The notes under the pieces: model-generated
What the model was told of the DNA's origin: nothing
What the model saw: the letters and a program-made list of their open reading frames with translations, nothing else
Database searches by the model: none
Assembly (NCBI GenBank): GCA_022009815.1
Contig: CP091725.1
Coordinates: forward strand, 1,054,001-1,118,000
Length of the DNA stretch: 64,000 nucleotides
From: Bacteroidales bacterium
GTDB lineage: Bacteria > Bacteroidota > Bacteroidia > Bacteroidales > Muribaculaceae
Direction: 5' to 3'
Program-made: the position numbers and the translations under genes
Shown here: one piece after another, positions 1-9,465 of the stretch
Numbering within the stretch: position 1 is the first letter of the stretch
Layout of the letters: each line of letters begins with the position of its first letter

Positions 1-1147
1 AGCGTGTTATATATGGCGGATCCAAGCACAAGAAACAGCAGCTTGGAAATGGCTGATTTAAACGTGAGAATGTTGCTCAAAGGAGATGTTCCAAGGTTGA
101 TTGATGAATGGCAGGTTATTCCACAAATTTGGGATACAATCAGATTTGAGGTCGACCATCGAGGAGAAGAAGGCTTGTTTATACTTACGGGGTCGTCTGT
201 ACCGGTGTCGTCAGAAGACATACATCATACGGGAACGGGTCGTTTTGCATGGATTACAATGCGAACAATGTCGCTTTGGGAGTCAGGTGATTCAACGGGC
301 GATATAAGCATAGAGCAGCTTTTCAAAGGCGAGACGGATCTGGTGGGTTACAATAGCAAAACGTTGGACGATATTGCTTTTTTGGTTTGTCGAGGCGGTT
401 GGCCAAGTGCTGTTGCAAAGAATCATCGTGTGGCGCTACGACAGGCTTACGATTACTATGATGCGGTGGTGAAAAAGGATATATCGCGAGTGGACGAAGT
501 GGTCAGAAGCAGCGAGAGGACCAAGTTGCTTATGCGTTCTTATGCACGTTCACAGGGCGCGCAAGTAAGTGTGGGGGTCATCCGTCAGGACATGATGGCG
601 AATGATGATGCCTCGTTGGCAGACAAAACAGTGCAGAGTTATATCGGTGCTCTTAAAAAAATATTTGTTATAGAGGATATGCCAGCATGGAATCCGAATC
701 TAAGAAGTCGCACGGCTATCAGGTCGGCAGAAACTCGTTATTTTGTGGATCCTTCAATTGCTGTTGCTGCGTTGGGACTTGGTCCGGAAGATCTTGTCAA
801 TGATTTGGAGACATTTGGATTGTTGTTTGAGACGCTTTGCATTCGCGACCTTCGGGTGTATGCTGATGCTATAGATGGAAATGTCTATCATTATCGTGAT
901 AAATGGTTTGGAGTGCGATGCGGTCATCCATCTTCGCAATGGTGCTTATGGATTGATTGAAATTAAGTTGGGTGGAGCAACGGCTATAGAGAAGGGCGTG
1001 TCGACGTTGCTTAGTCTGGCGTCAAAGATTGACACAACAAAAATGAAATCTCCATCATTTTTAATGGTGCTGACGGCTGTGGGTGATTATGCTTATCGTC
1101 GAAAGGACGGTGTGTATGTTGTGCCGGTTGGTTGTCTGAGGGATTAG
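1..1147 (+). CDS. AAA-family ATPase with DUF4143 domain (5' truncated, frameshifted)
   Basis: The C-terminal two thirds of a family of about 380-400 residues that pairs an AAA_14 ATPase domain with a DUF4143 domain. The P-loop lies upstream of the window. What is visible is a Walker B-like RLIDEWQ at about residue 33, the sensor-like FILTGSS, and then the helical DUF4143 part. The first frame ends at 960, but the conserved NGLECDAV...GLIEIK end of DUF4143 continues in another frame to 1147. The break is at the short A run 901-903 (one extra or two missing bases). Members of this family are common solitary genes in gut Bacteroidetes. Their cellular role is not established, though some have been discussed as toxin-like or nuclease-associated. 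Confidence 0.8.
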
Positions 1148-1260
1148 CTGTCGGGTGTGGGCGGTTAATTCGGCGGAAAAATCAACATAATGGGCATAAA
1201 GGTTGTTGTTTAAAGAAAAATGGTTAAGTTTGTATTCTGATAAAACTAAAAAGGCAAACA

Positions 1261-1662
1261 ATGAAAACGGATAAACTGAAACTTAAGTTATTGGCTATTA
1301 TGCTGGTTGTCGCTGTCGGCGTGTCGGTGTCGTCGTGCGATGATGAAGAATACTATTTCAGCGACCTTGTGGGCAGCTGGCAGTTGGTGGAGTCGGGCGG
1401 ACAGCCGGTCTACGACTACCAGGTGGACTACTATACGTTCTATTCCGACGGAACGGGCTGTTACTCTTACTACGACCGGCGCGGCCATTTGTGGGATGAG
1501 CCTTTCTTGTGGGACATCCGTTCGGGCGGCAGGCTGTATCTGTCGTACGAAAATCCGGAATACGGCAACACGATGTGTTATTATCGCTATGACGGACGCT
1601 ATATGTATTTCTCCACGAGTCCGACGTTCTACGACTACACGGTGTATGCCACGGCGCGCTGA
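1261..1662 (+). CDS. Small lipocalin-like lipoprotein
   Basis: A 133-residue protein with a lipoprotein signal: a basic start, a hydrophobic stretch and the lipobox-like VSSC at about residues 23-26, followed by acidic DDEE. In Bacteroidetes, acidic residues after the lipid-modified Cys are associated with surface export. The mature part is rich in Tyr and Trp and starts with LVGSWQLVESGG, which resembles the first strand of lipocalin-like families in this phylum. No catalytic motif is visible. The 3' end overlaps the convergent TatD-family gene by 28 bases. I cannot assign a ligand. Confidence 0.75.
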   Translation: MKTDKLKLKLLAIMLVVAVGVSVSSCDDEEYYFSDLVGSWQLVESGGQPVYDYQVDYYTFYSDGTGCYSYYDRRGHLWDEPFLWDIRSGGRLYLSYENPEYGNTMCYYRYDGRYMYFSTSPTFYDYTVYATAR

Positions 1663-2255
1663 AGATTTTCAGAGGCGAGGGCAATGACTTCGGGCAAAGA
1701 TATGTGGCGGCACGCGGCGATGCGTGCCGCTGTTTCGTTTATGCCTGCCGTCGACTCGTCGGTTTCGACGAGCAGTTTGTCTGCCGGTATCGACGCCGCG
1801 GCGTCGGTGTTGAAATGGCTGCCGAGCGAGAGAAGGATACCGTTGTCGGCAAGCTGCTTTGCCATAGTGGCGTTGCCGCGGAATCCGTGCCAGATCCATG
1901 GCATCGCCGGGCGGCATTCCTTTTTGACGGCGAGGATTATGTCGAGGGCCTTGACCACATGCAGTATCAATGGTTTGCGCAGCGATTCCGACAGGGCGAT
2001 GTGGTGGCGGAAAACGTCGGTTTGCGTGTCGATGCCGGCTCCGCGCAGACGGTCTACGCCCGTCTCGCCTATGGCTGCGACCGACGGATGTGCTGCGACG
2101 CGCTCAAGCAGTTCGAAATCAGGTGTCGCGCCGGTCTCCCACGGATGTATGCCCACGGAATAATGCTTGCCTTCTTCTGGACGGAAGAGGGCAGGACTCA
2201 CGCTGATGATTGCATCGGTGCGTGTGGTGTCGTGTGTGTGGCAGTCGATGAGCAT
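1635..2255 (-). CDS. TatD-family metal-dependent hydrolase
   Basis: A 206-residue protein, shorter than the 250-265 of classical TatD. The metal-binding pattern is intact: DCHTH at the N-terminus (HxH), GETGVD carrying the conserved Glu at about residue 63, LILHVV and WHGF with single His residues, and LLVETDES with the Asp near the C-terminus. TatD enzymes are magnesium-dependent DNases or tRNA-processing hydrolases, but the substrate cannot be told from sequence. It lies five bases downstream of yidD on the same strand, so it is probably the last gene of the rnpA-yidD transcript. The C-terminus overlaps a convergent lipoprotein gene. Confidence 0.88.
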   Translation of the reverse strand: MLIDCHTHDTTRTDAIISVSPALFRPEEGKHYSVGIHPWETGATPDFELLERVAAHPSVAAIGETGVDRLRGAGIDTQTDVFRHHIALSESLRKPLILHVVKALDIILAVKKECRPAMPWIWHGFRGNATMAKQLADNGILLSLGSHFNTDAAASIPADKLLVETDESTAGINETAARIAACRHISLPEVIALASENLQRAVAYTV

Positions 2256-2260
2256 AGGCG

Positions 2261-2485
2261 CTATGGTACAGGGTCATAGCCGCTTCCGCCCCACGGATGG
2301 CAGCGGCAGATGCGCTTCACGGCAAGCCACGTCCCTTTCAGCGGTCCGTGTTTGCGTATGGCTTCTATGGCATATTGCGAGCAGGTGGGCGTGTAGCGGC
2401 ATGCCGGTGGAAACATCGGGGAGATGGCGGTCTGATAGAATCGTATCAACGCCGTCAGAAGCCGTGTGAGCAGCTTTCGCATCAT
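2261..2485 (-). CDS. yidD: YidD membrane protein insertion efficiency factor
   Basis: A 74-residue protein with an amphipathic N-terminal helix and the family signature [15 protein letters not shown] followed by [20 protein letters not shown]. YidD assists insertion of proteins into the inner membrane together with YidC. The start overlaps the rnpA stop by four bases, the usual rnpA-yidD arrangement across bacteria, which suggests translational coupling. Length and motifs are complete. Confidence 0.95.
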   Translation of the reverse strand: MMRKLLTRLLTALIRFYQTAISPMFPPACRYTPTCSQYAIEAIRKHGPLKGTWLAVKRICRCHPWGGSGYDPVP

Positions 2486-2889
2486 TGGCGGTCTGTTTGT
2501 TGTTCTTGTGAGATTCCGGCAGCTACGGCGCTTAAAATGGCTTGTACGCGCTTCTCAATTGAATGGTACGACTTCGCTTCGTCGCTGACGTAGATAAAGG
2601 CGATGTCCACTTTCTTGCCGGTTGACTCAAGGGCCGGCGTCAGCAGGTGGCGGTTGAGACGGTATGCTTCGCGCACACGGCGGCGCAGAAGCACGCGTCC
2701 CACGGCTTTGCGGATTTTCTTTTTCGGAATCGTTATCATGAATTGTGCCGCGGCGCCGTATGTGCGGTTGCTTTCGCTGTAGACGGCGCGCAAAGGATAG
2801 GCTTTCGCCGGTTTGCCCTCGGCGAAAAGTCGGTTGACAGCCGTGCGGCTGCAGAGTTTTTCCGTTTTGTGAAGACTGAGTTCCGACAT
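2482..2889 (-). CDS. rnpA: Ribonuclease P protein component
   Basis: A 135-residue basic protein with the RnpA fold signature. The central RNA-binding helix reads [15 protein letters not shown], corresponding to the RNR motif that contacts RNase P RNA. The conserved [14 protein letters not shown] is at the N-terminus. The protein helps RNase P RNA remove 5' leaders from pre-tRNA. The gene is coupled to yidD downstream. A strong stem-loop 17 bases upstream of the start (2906-2933) could influence its expression. Confidence 0.95.
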   Translation of the reverse strand: MSELSLHKTEKLCSRTAVNRLFAEGKPAKAYPLRAVYSESNRTYGAAAQFMITIPKKKIRKAVGRVLLRRRVREAYRLNRHLLTPALESTGKKVDIAFIYVSDEAKSYHSIEKRVQAILSAVAAGISQEQQTDRQ

Positions 2890-2905
2890 ATCCGTTTTGA
2901 AATCA

Positions 2906-2933
2906 GCAATCCCACCCTCTGAGGTGGGATTGC
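2906..2933 (-). terminator. Stem-loop between hemD and rnpA
   Basis: A perfect 11-bp inverted repeat (GCAATCCCACC / GGTGGGATTGC) with a 6-base loop lies between the hemD stop and the rnpA start on the minus strand. There is no clear U tract after it in that direction, so it may act as an attenuator or RNA-processing site rather than a full terminator. Confidence 0.55.
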
Positions 2934-2940
2934 CGCTTGA

Positions 2941-3690
2941 TTATTTGTTGTTTTCCTTCAAATATTGTTCAAGGGCGGCGGTCATCGACGGGGCGTTGGC
3001 TGTTGGAGCCTCGATGTCGAGGCGCAGCCCGGCGTCAGTCACGGCTTTGGCGGTCTGTGCACCGAAGCAGCCGATTTTGATGTCGCCCTGCTCGAAGTTG
3101 GGGAAGTTTTTCTGCAGCGACTTGATGCCAGTCGGGCTGAAGAAGATGAGCATATCGTAGTCGAAAGCCTCGCCTTCCTGGAAGTCGTTGCTGACGGTGC
3201 GGTACATCACGGCGCGCGTGTAGTTCACCTTGTTTTTCTCCAAAACGCTTTCTCCGTCGTTTTTCTGCACTTCCGACACTACGTATAGGTATTTCTCTCC
3301 GTTGTGCTTGGTGATTTGGGGAATCAAATCGTCGAGTTTGCCCGATTTTCCGAAGAAAATCTTGCGTTTGCGGTAGATGGTGTATTTCTGCAGGTAGAGG
3401 GCGATAGCCTCTGTGGTGCAGAAGTATTTCATTGTCTCAGGCACGTTGAAGCGGGTTTCTTCTGCGATGCGGAAGAAATGGTCGATTGCAGATTTTGCGG
3501 TGAAGATGACAGCGGTGTGCTCCGGGAGCGATATTTTCTGCTGTCTGAATTCTTTTGAAGTCAACCCTTCCACTTTGATAAACGGTCTGAATACGATTTC
3601 GACGCCATACTTCTTCTCAATGTCGAAATATGGGGATTTATCTGAAGACGGTTTGGGCTGAGATACTAATATTTTGTTGACTTTAACCAT
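2941..3690 (-). CDS. hemD: Uroporphyrinogen-III synthase
   Basis: About 249 residues from the chosen ATG at 3690. The frame stays open to 3762, but the start MVKVNKILVSQPKPSSD fits the family better. HemD-like features are VSQP at the N-terminus, a weakly conserved two-lobed core, VVSEVQ, and the C-terminal IFFSPTGIKSL followed by GCFGAQTAKAV. This matches the phosphate or tetrapyrrole-binding loops of the enzyme that cyclises hydroxymethylbilane to uroporphyrinogen III. The neighbouring DUF4271 and rnpA genes are a recurrent Bacteroidetes arrangement. HemD is poorly conserved, so the assignment rests on these motifs and on synteny. Confidence 0.85.
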   Translation of the reverse strand: MVKVNKILVSQPKPSSDKSPYFDIEKKYGVEIVFRPFIKVEGLTSKEFRQQKISLPEHTAVIFTAKSAIDHFFRIAEETRFNVPETMKYFCTTEAIALYLQKYTIYRKRKIFFGKSGKLDDLIPQITKHNGEKYLYVVSEVQKNDGESVLEKNKVNYTRAVMYRTVSNDFQEGEAFDYDMLIFFSPTGIKSLQKNFPNFEQGDIKIGCFGAQTAKAVTDAGLRLDIEAPTANAPSMTAALEQYLKENNK

Positions 3691-3707
3691 TTTGTTGCGT
3701 TTGACCT

Positions 3708-4565
3708 TTAAAACAGACTCCAATTGTAAAAGAAAGTTAATGGAGCAATTTCCACGGCGCAAAGGTACGAAATAAAATAGACGTACTGAAACAAATTGGC
3801 ATAAAAAATTCTAATGCTCTTAATGAAGAACACTCCTTTTGCAATGATGTATAAGTATACCGCCAAAGTTATGGAGATTTCGTTATGCTCTGGTGCAAAG
3901 AGCATAACGAGAGCCAGCGGAGTGAGTGCGAGCCCGAGGAAAATCTGTGTTGAGTTGTAGCCTTGCAGCCATAGGCGGGTGTCTACGCGGCTTGCGAAAA
4001 CGTAGCCTGTGAATGACACGCAAATAAGCTGGAACAGGTAGAAACCGGCGGCCACGGCAACCGACAGCGAGGTGAGGAGCGGCATCGACATCGACTGTGC
4101 CTGCGGCAGCCATTGCAGGGCGGCGGAATAGACCACGATGCCTTCCATAATCACGGCTACGGCGATAAGTGCCGTCAGCAGCAGCGTCTCGTTCGACGTA
4201 TGCTCGTCGAGGTGGTTCTCGGTGCGCTTCACGGAGTAGAGTCCGTGGCGTATTTTCTGGAAGAAGTTGGAGCCTTTCTTGTAGCAGTAGGCTATGAGCA
4301 GGAACGACACCACAAGCAGCGTGATCATTATCGACGAGTCGGCTGGTGTCTGGTGGTACTCTTCGGGCATCTCGCCCTGACGGTCGTCGACAAGAGGGTA
4401 GGTGGCAAGGGGTTTCAGACCGGTTGCCGCCGCGGGCAGCGAATCGGTCAGCCCGCCGGGATGGGCAGGCTTGTAGACATGGTGGTGGTGGAAACTGTGG
4501 TTTCCCACGGTTTCCTCCATGTCGGCCGTGTGCTGCTGACTTGCTATGTTCAGACTGTCGGGCAT
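3708..4565 (-). CDS. DUF4271 membrane protein
   Basis: A 285-residue protein with a soluble, His/Pro-rich N-terminal 80 residues followed by about six to seven hydrophobic segments (starting near IMITLLVVSFLLIAY and ending near FFYNWSLF). This is the architecture of DUF4271, a Bacteroidetes-specific family almost always encoded beside uroporphyrinogen-III synthase. The function is unknown. The genomic association suggests a link to envelope or tetrapyrrole metabolism, but that is only inference. Its start lies just downstream of a TAG that would close the LOG-family gene if that gene's last codons were in this frame. Confidence 0.85.
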   Translation of the reverse strand: MPDSLNIASQQHTADMEETVGNHSFHHHHVYKPAHPGGLTDSLPAAATGLKPLATYPLVDDRQGEMPEEYHQTPADSSIMITLLVVSFLLIAYCYKKGSNFFQKIRHGLYSVKRTENHLDEHTSNETLLLTALIAVAVIMEGIVVYSAALQWLPQAQSMSMPLLTSLSVAVAAGFYLFQLICVSFTGYVFASRVDTRLWLQGYNSTQIFLGLALTPLALVMLFAPEHNEISITLAVYLYIIAKGVFFIKSIRIFYANLFQYVYFISYLCAVEIAPLTFFYNWSLF

Positions 4566-4571
4566 ACTGTT

Positions 4572-5139
4572 CTATCTTTGGTTCAACAATTGATTTGTCG
4601 GCAGCGAGAGCTTCCGACGATGCTTTCTCTGGAGTTTCCGCCACCGTCCACAGCGTTTTGTGCGACTGTTTCATGAATCCCTCGTCCACGCAGCGCTGCA
4701 GCATCTGCAGCAGAGGCGTGAAGAATCCTTCGGTGTTTACAATCACGATTTTGCCTTTGTATAGGCTGAGCTGCTTCCAAGTTATGATTTCGAGGAGTTC
4801 CTCAAGGGTGCCGCATCCTCCGGGAAGGGCGACAACAGCGTCGGCCATAGCCGCCATCCGCTCTTTGCGGGTGTGGATATCGGGAGTCACGACGGTTTGT
4901 GTCAGAGCGTCGTATCCCCATCCGTTGTCGGCCATGAATTTCGGAATCACGCCCACCGCCTTGCCACCGTTGTCGAGACATCCGTCGGCAAGATTGCGCA
5001 TCAGTCCCTGGTTGCCTGCACCGCACACAACGGTCGCTCCCTCACGGGCAAGAGCCGCGCCGAGGCGATAGGCGGCGTCAAGATACCGGAAGTCGACATC
5101 CTGGCTCGAAGCGCAATATACACAGACGGTCGTAGGCAT
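4572..5139 (-). CDS. LOG-family (TIGR00730) Rossmann-fold protein, probable 3' frameshift
   Basis: The first about 185 residues match the LOG / cytokinin riboside 5'-monophosphate phosphoribohydrolase family. They contain CVYCASS at the N-terminus, CGAGNQGLM, the nucleotide-binding HTRKERMA and the signature LPGGCGTLEELLE. The raw frame runs on to 3883, but everything after about residue 190 is a shadow of the DUF4271 gene. A two-base gain at the A run near 4602 would end the protein at the TAG 4572-4574, directly before DUF4271, giving the usual family length. Some LOG proteins cleave nucleotide monophosphates to base and ribose 5-phosphate. Activity here is predicted only. Confidence 0.85.
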
Positions 5140-5146
5140 AGGCTGG

Positions 5147-6550
5147 TTAGAAATGGCTGCTGCCGTCGAAGCAGTGTGTGCACACCTTGCATTTCGGCAG
5201 ACCGATTGCTTTTATCAATGTCTCTATCGTGTTGAACCGCAGAGATGTGAGGTTGAACCGACGGCGTATTTCCTCCACCAAACGCTTGTATTCGGGCGAG
5301 TCGGTGGTGGCATATTTGTCGAGGTTCTTGCTTCCATCGCCCTCAAATTCCTCGATGATACGCCGCGTTATCAGTTCCATGTCGCTCTTCGACGACGTGA
5401 ATCCGATAAAAGGGCATCCGTAGATTAACGGCGGACAGGCGATGCGCATGTGCACCTCCTTGGCACCGTAGTCGTAGAGCACCTTGACGTTGTCGCGCAA
5501 CTGAGTGCCTCTCACAATTGAGTCGTCGCAGAAGAGCAGGCGTTTGCCGTCGAGCATCGCGCGGTTGGGGATGAGTTTCATTTGCCACGAGCGAGCGCAT
5601 TGACTGGTCGCTCGGTGTGAAGCTGCGGGGCCATGTGGGGGTATACTTGGCGATGGCGCGATGGTAGGGCACACCTTTGCCTTCGGCATATCCCAGCGCC
5701 ATGCCCACGCCGCTGTCGGGGATGCCGCAGGCGCAGTCCACGTCGCTGTTGTCAGAGCGTCCCATCTCCACGCCGCTGTCGAAGCGCACTTTCTCCACGT
5801 TGACTCCTTCATAGCACGATGTGGGGAAGCCGTAGTAGACCCAGAGGAACGAGCATATCTGCATCTCCTCGTTGGGCTTGCGCAGCTGCTCCACGCCGTC
5901 GGCTGTGATGCGCACAATCTCGCCCGGACCGATGTAGCGGTCGATTTGGTAGTCGAGATTCGGAAAACATGTCGACTCGCTCGAAGCGGCGTATGCTCCG
6001 TCTTTCTTGCCTATTACTATCGGTGTGCGGCCCAGTTTGTCGCGTGCGGCGATAATGCCGTTTTCTGTGAGCAGCAGCATTGAGCAAGAGCCTTTCACGC
6101 TGTTGTAGACGTTTTCAATGCCTTCCACGAAGTCGCGTCCCTCGGTGATGAGCAGTGCCACGAGTTCGGTCTGGTTGATTTTGCCCGAGCTGAGTTCGGC
6201 GAAGTGGTGGTTTGCAGCGAGCATTCTTTTCTCCAGCTCGTCGATGTTTGCAATTTTAGCCACTGTGACGATGGCGAATTTGCCGAGGTGGGAGTTGAAG
6301 ATGATGGGTTGAGGGTCGGTGTCGCTGATTACACCAATGCCCGAGTTGCCTTCAAAGAAAGGCAACTCGCATTCAAACTTGGTGCGGAAATATGTACTTT
6401 CGAGACTGTGGATTTTGCGGATGAATCCGCGTTGCGGGTCGTAGGTAGCCATTCCGGCGCGCCTTGTGCCCAGATGTGAGTTGTAGTCGGTCCCGTAGAA
6501 CAGGTCTGCTTTGCATGCCTGTCGCGAGATTGTTCCAAAAATCCTCCCAT
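5147..6550 (-). CDS. PurF-like amidophosphoribosyltransferase paralogue (two frameshifts)
   Basis: The merged protein of about 467 residues has an N-terminal class II glutaminase-like domain and a C-terminal phosphoribosyltransferase domain. The start at 6550 reads MGGFFGTISRQAC once one T is restored at the run 6537-6541, followed by FYGTDYNSHLGTRRAGMATY. A second break at 5581-5583 separates LVA from MKLIPNRAMLDGKRLLF. The PRPP loop LFCDDSIVRGTQL is intact, and the C-terminus is CKVCTHCFDG. Position 2 is Gly where glutamine-using PurF has the catalytic Cys, so ammonia release from glutamine is doubtful. This type occurs in Bacteroidetes beside a normal PurF. Calling it purF would be premature. 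Confidence 0.85.
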
Positions 6551-6574
6551 TATGTCGCTTTTTTCTTTCTTTTT

Positions 6575-7768
6575 CTATTTCAATCGTGCAAGTGTTTGGG
6601 CAATGCGGCGCGCAGCCTCGCGGATGTTGTCGTCGCTGGTGGCGTAACTGAGTCGGATATAGCCTGGTGCGCAGAACGCGTCGCCGCTGACTGTTGCCAC
6701 GTGTCCCACCTCAAGCAGATACATCGCCAAGTCGTTGGCGTCGTTGATGCGGCGGTCGCCGTCGGCTTTGCCGAAGTATGCCGACACTTCCGGGAAAATG
6801 TAGAACGCGCCCTGCGGATGGTTGATGCGCAGACCCGGGATTTCTTTGAGCAGGCTCACCACGAGGTCGCGGCGGCGTTCGAATGCCTGGCGCATTGTCT
6901 CGACGCACTCCTGCGAGCCGGTGTAGGCGGCCTCGGCTGCCTTCTGGGCGATTGACGAAGGGTTTGACGTGTATTGACCCTGAAGCTTTGTTGTGGCTTT
7001 TGCCACCCACAGAGGCGCGGCGATGAAGCCGATGCGCCATCCTGTCATGGCGTACGCCTTCGACACACCATTGACGATGATTGTGCGGTCGCGCACGGCG
7101 TCAAATTCCGAGATCGACGCGAATTTGCCGGTGAAGTTGATATGCTCGTAGATTTCGTCCGACAGCACGAGGATGTCGGGATGTTTTGCAAGCACGTCGG
7201 CAAGGGCTTTCAGCTCGTCGTGTGTGTAGACGCTGCCCGTAGGGTTCGACGGCGAGCAGAGCAGCAGCATGCGTGTGCGCGGTGTGATTGCTGCCTCAAG
7301 TTGCTCGGGCGTGATTTTGAAGTCCTGTTCCACGCCGGCTGGCACAGTCACTGTCTTGCCCTCGGCGAGTTTCACCATTTCCACATAGCTTACCCATGCC
7401 GGAGTGGGGATAACCACCTCGTCGCCGGGGTTGATTGTGGCGAGGATCACATTGCACAAAGACTGTTTTGCGCCGCCCGACACCACAATCTGTTCGGGAG
7501 CGAAGTCGAGACCGTTCTCGTTTTTCATCTTTGCGGCAATGGCCTTGCGAAGGGTCATGTAGCCGGCAACCGGTGTGTAGAACGTGAAGTTTTCGTCGAT
7601 GGCTTTCTTGGCGGCTTCCTTGATGTGGTCAGGGGTGTGGAAGTCGGGTTCGCCCACAGAAAGGTTGATCACGTCGACTCCTTGAGCCTTCAGTTCGTTA
7701 CTCTTTTGCGACATCGCCAATGTTGCTGATGGCGACAAAGCTTGGATTCTTTGAGAAATGTGTTCCAT
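6575..7768 (-). CDS. Pyridoxal-phosphate aminotransferase (aspartate type)
   Basis: A 397-residue fold-type I aminotransferase when started at the ATG 7766-7768 (MEHISQRIQALSPSATL); the frame is open further upstream. Family features are INLSVGEPDF near residue 35, the SPSNPTG loop, DEIYEHI, and the Schiff-base lysine in VNGVSKAYAMTGWRIGF. The C-terminal CAPGYIRLSYATS contains the Arg that binds the substrate carboxylate. This matches the class Ib aspartate aminotransferases that interconvert aspartate and oxaloacetate. A minus-strand TAACTTTG element at 7843-7850 is a plausible -7 promoter box. Confidence 0.93.
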   Translation of the reverse strand: MEHISQRIQALSPSATLAMSQKSNELKAQGVDVINLSVGEPDFHTPDHIKEAAKKAIDENFTFYTPVAGYMTLRKAIAAKMKNENGLDFAPEQIVVSGGAKQSLCNVILATINPGDEVVIPTPAWVSYVEMVKLAEGKTVTVPAGVEQDFKITPEQLEAAITPRTRMLLLCSPSNPTGSVYTHDELKALADVLAKHPDILVLSDEIYEHINFTGKFASISEFDAVRDRTIIVNGVSKAYAMTGWRIGFIAAPLWVAKATTKLQGQYTSNPSSIAQKAAEAAYTGSQECVETMRQAFERRRDLVVSLLKEIPGLRINHPQGAFYIFPEVSAYFGKADGDRRINDANDLAMYLLEVGHVATVSGDAFCAPGYIRLSYATSDDNIREAARRIAQTLARLK

Positions 7769-7996
7769 TACGATTGAAGAAATAGTTTTATAAAAAACAG
7801 GACTGCTTTGTATTTCTGCATCGCAGCCCCACAATCTTTCTGCAAAGTTACGCATTATATCTTGAATTTTGAGCAAAATGCCAAAGGATAATCATCTGCG
7901 TTTTTTATTGGATTTGTTGGATAAATGCTTCGTGAGATTGTTTTAATGATTATAAAATGATTAAATTTGCGGATGTTTTTGTAATAAATATAAGCC

Positions 7997-9425
7997 GTGA
8001 TAACGTTTTTAGTATCGATTTGCCTGCTTCTGGCGGGCTATTTTACCTATGGGCGCTTTGTGGAGCGCTATTTCGGTGTGTCGGCCGAGCGCGACACGCC
8101 TGTTAAGCGTCTTGCCGACGGTGTCGACTATCAGGAGCTGAAGCCGTGGCGCATGTACGTGATTCAGTTTCTCAACATTGCCGGACTGGGTCCGATATTC
8201 GGCGCCATTATGGGTGCCGCCTACGGACCGATGGCCTATCTGTGGATTGTGGTGGGCTGCATTTATGGGCGCCGCGCACGACTTTTTCTCGGGTATGCTT
8301 TCGCTGCGCAATGATGGCAAGGATTTGCCCGAGATTGTTGGCACATACCTCGGCAAGAGGATGCGGCAGGTGCTGATTGTGTTTGCCGCATTTTTGCTGC
8401 TGGCTGTCGGGGTGTCGTTTGTCAACGGTCCGGCGGAACTGCTGGCGCGGCTCACGGGCTGGGACATGACGCTGTGGTTGTGGGTTATCTTCGCATACTA
8501 TGTTTTTGCCACGCTGTTGCCCATCGACAAGATTATCGGCAAGGTGTATCCGTTTATGGGCGGTGCGTTGCTGTTTATGGCGCTCGGCGTAGGTGCATAT
8601 CTGATTTATGGCGATGCTACGGGCGCTGTCGAGATGAAGGAGCTGACGGCGGATTCGCTGCGCAACTTCCATAGCAACCCGGATGCCAACATTCTGTTTC
8701 CAATGCTTTTTGTGGTGATTTCTTGTGGCGCGATTTCCGGATTCCACGCCACCCAGTCGCCGCTGATGGCAAGGTGTATGGCTAATGAGAAATATGCACG
8801 TCCGGTGTTCTACGGGGCGATGGTCAGCGAGGGCATTGTGGCTCTGATTTGGGCTACTGCCGCCATTGCTTATTTCGGTGGGCCTGAGGGGCTCAACGCC
8901 GCTGCCGATGCAGGCAAGACTCCGGCGGTTATGGTCAACGAAATCTGTAATTCGTGGCTCGGACGCGTGGGTGCGGTGCTCGCAATCCTTGGTGTGGTGG
9001 CATGTCCGATAACGTCGGGCGACACGGCGTTCCGCAGCATGCGTCTTATCGTGGCGCAGGCGTTCCGCTTCAGCCAGAAGAAGCTGGTCAGCCGCCTGAT
9101 GGTGTCGGTGCCGATTTTTGTGGTGGCTTATGTTTGCTGCTTTATGGATTTCTCTACGATATGGAAATATGTGGGCATCTCCAATCAGATTCTTGCCACG
9201 GTGACGCTCTGGACAGCGGCGGCATTCCTTGCGCGCAGTGGCAAGGTGCATTGGATTATGACGGTGCCGGCGATGTTTCTCACCGATGTGTGTGTCTGCT
9301 ATCTGTGTGTGGCTCCGTACAAGGTTGGCGGACTGGCGATGCCGCAGGTTGTTGGCAACGTTGCCGGCATTGTGGCGGCGTTTGCGCTGTTGGCGTTGTT
9401 CCTTTACAAAATGCGCCGTCGTTGA
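7997..9425 (+). CDS. CstA-family carbon starvation / peptide transporter (frameshifted)
   Basis: About 475 residues after joining two frames at the T run 8262-8264, which restores the conserved GCIF-MGAAHDFFSGMLSLRN. The GTG at 7997 starts a first hydrophobic helix, and the protein has more than ten membrane segments. CstA signatures include GPIFGAIMGAAYGP, FSGMLSLRNDG, VISCGAISGFHATQSP and PITSGDTAFRSMRL. Members import pyruvate or peptides during starvation. The usual CstA is longer (about 700), so this belongs to the shorter subfamily found in Bacteroidetes. A TAAATTTG box near 7963-7970 could be its -7 promoter element. Confidence 0.88.
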
Positions 9426-9465
9426 ATCAGCGGCGGCGCGAGTGGCGGCTATAAAGGCGCGTGTG

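Noticed and set aside
3883..4571. C-terminal half of the 418-codon frame that starts as a LOG-family protein
   Set aside because: It reads through the DUF4271 gene out of frame, is Arg/His/Pro-rich and has no family resemblance, so it is a shadow created by a probable indel.
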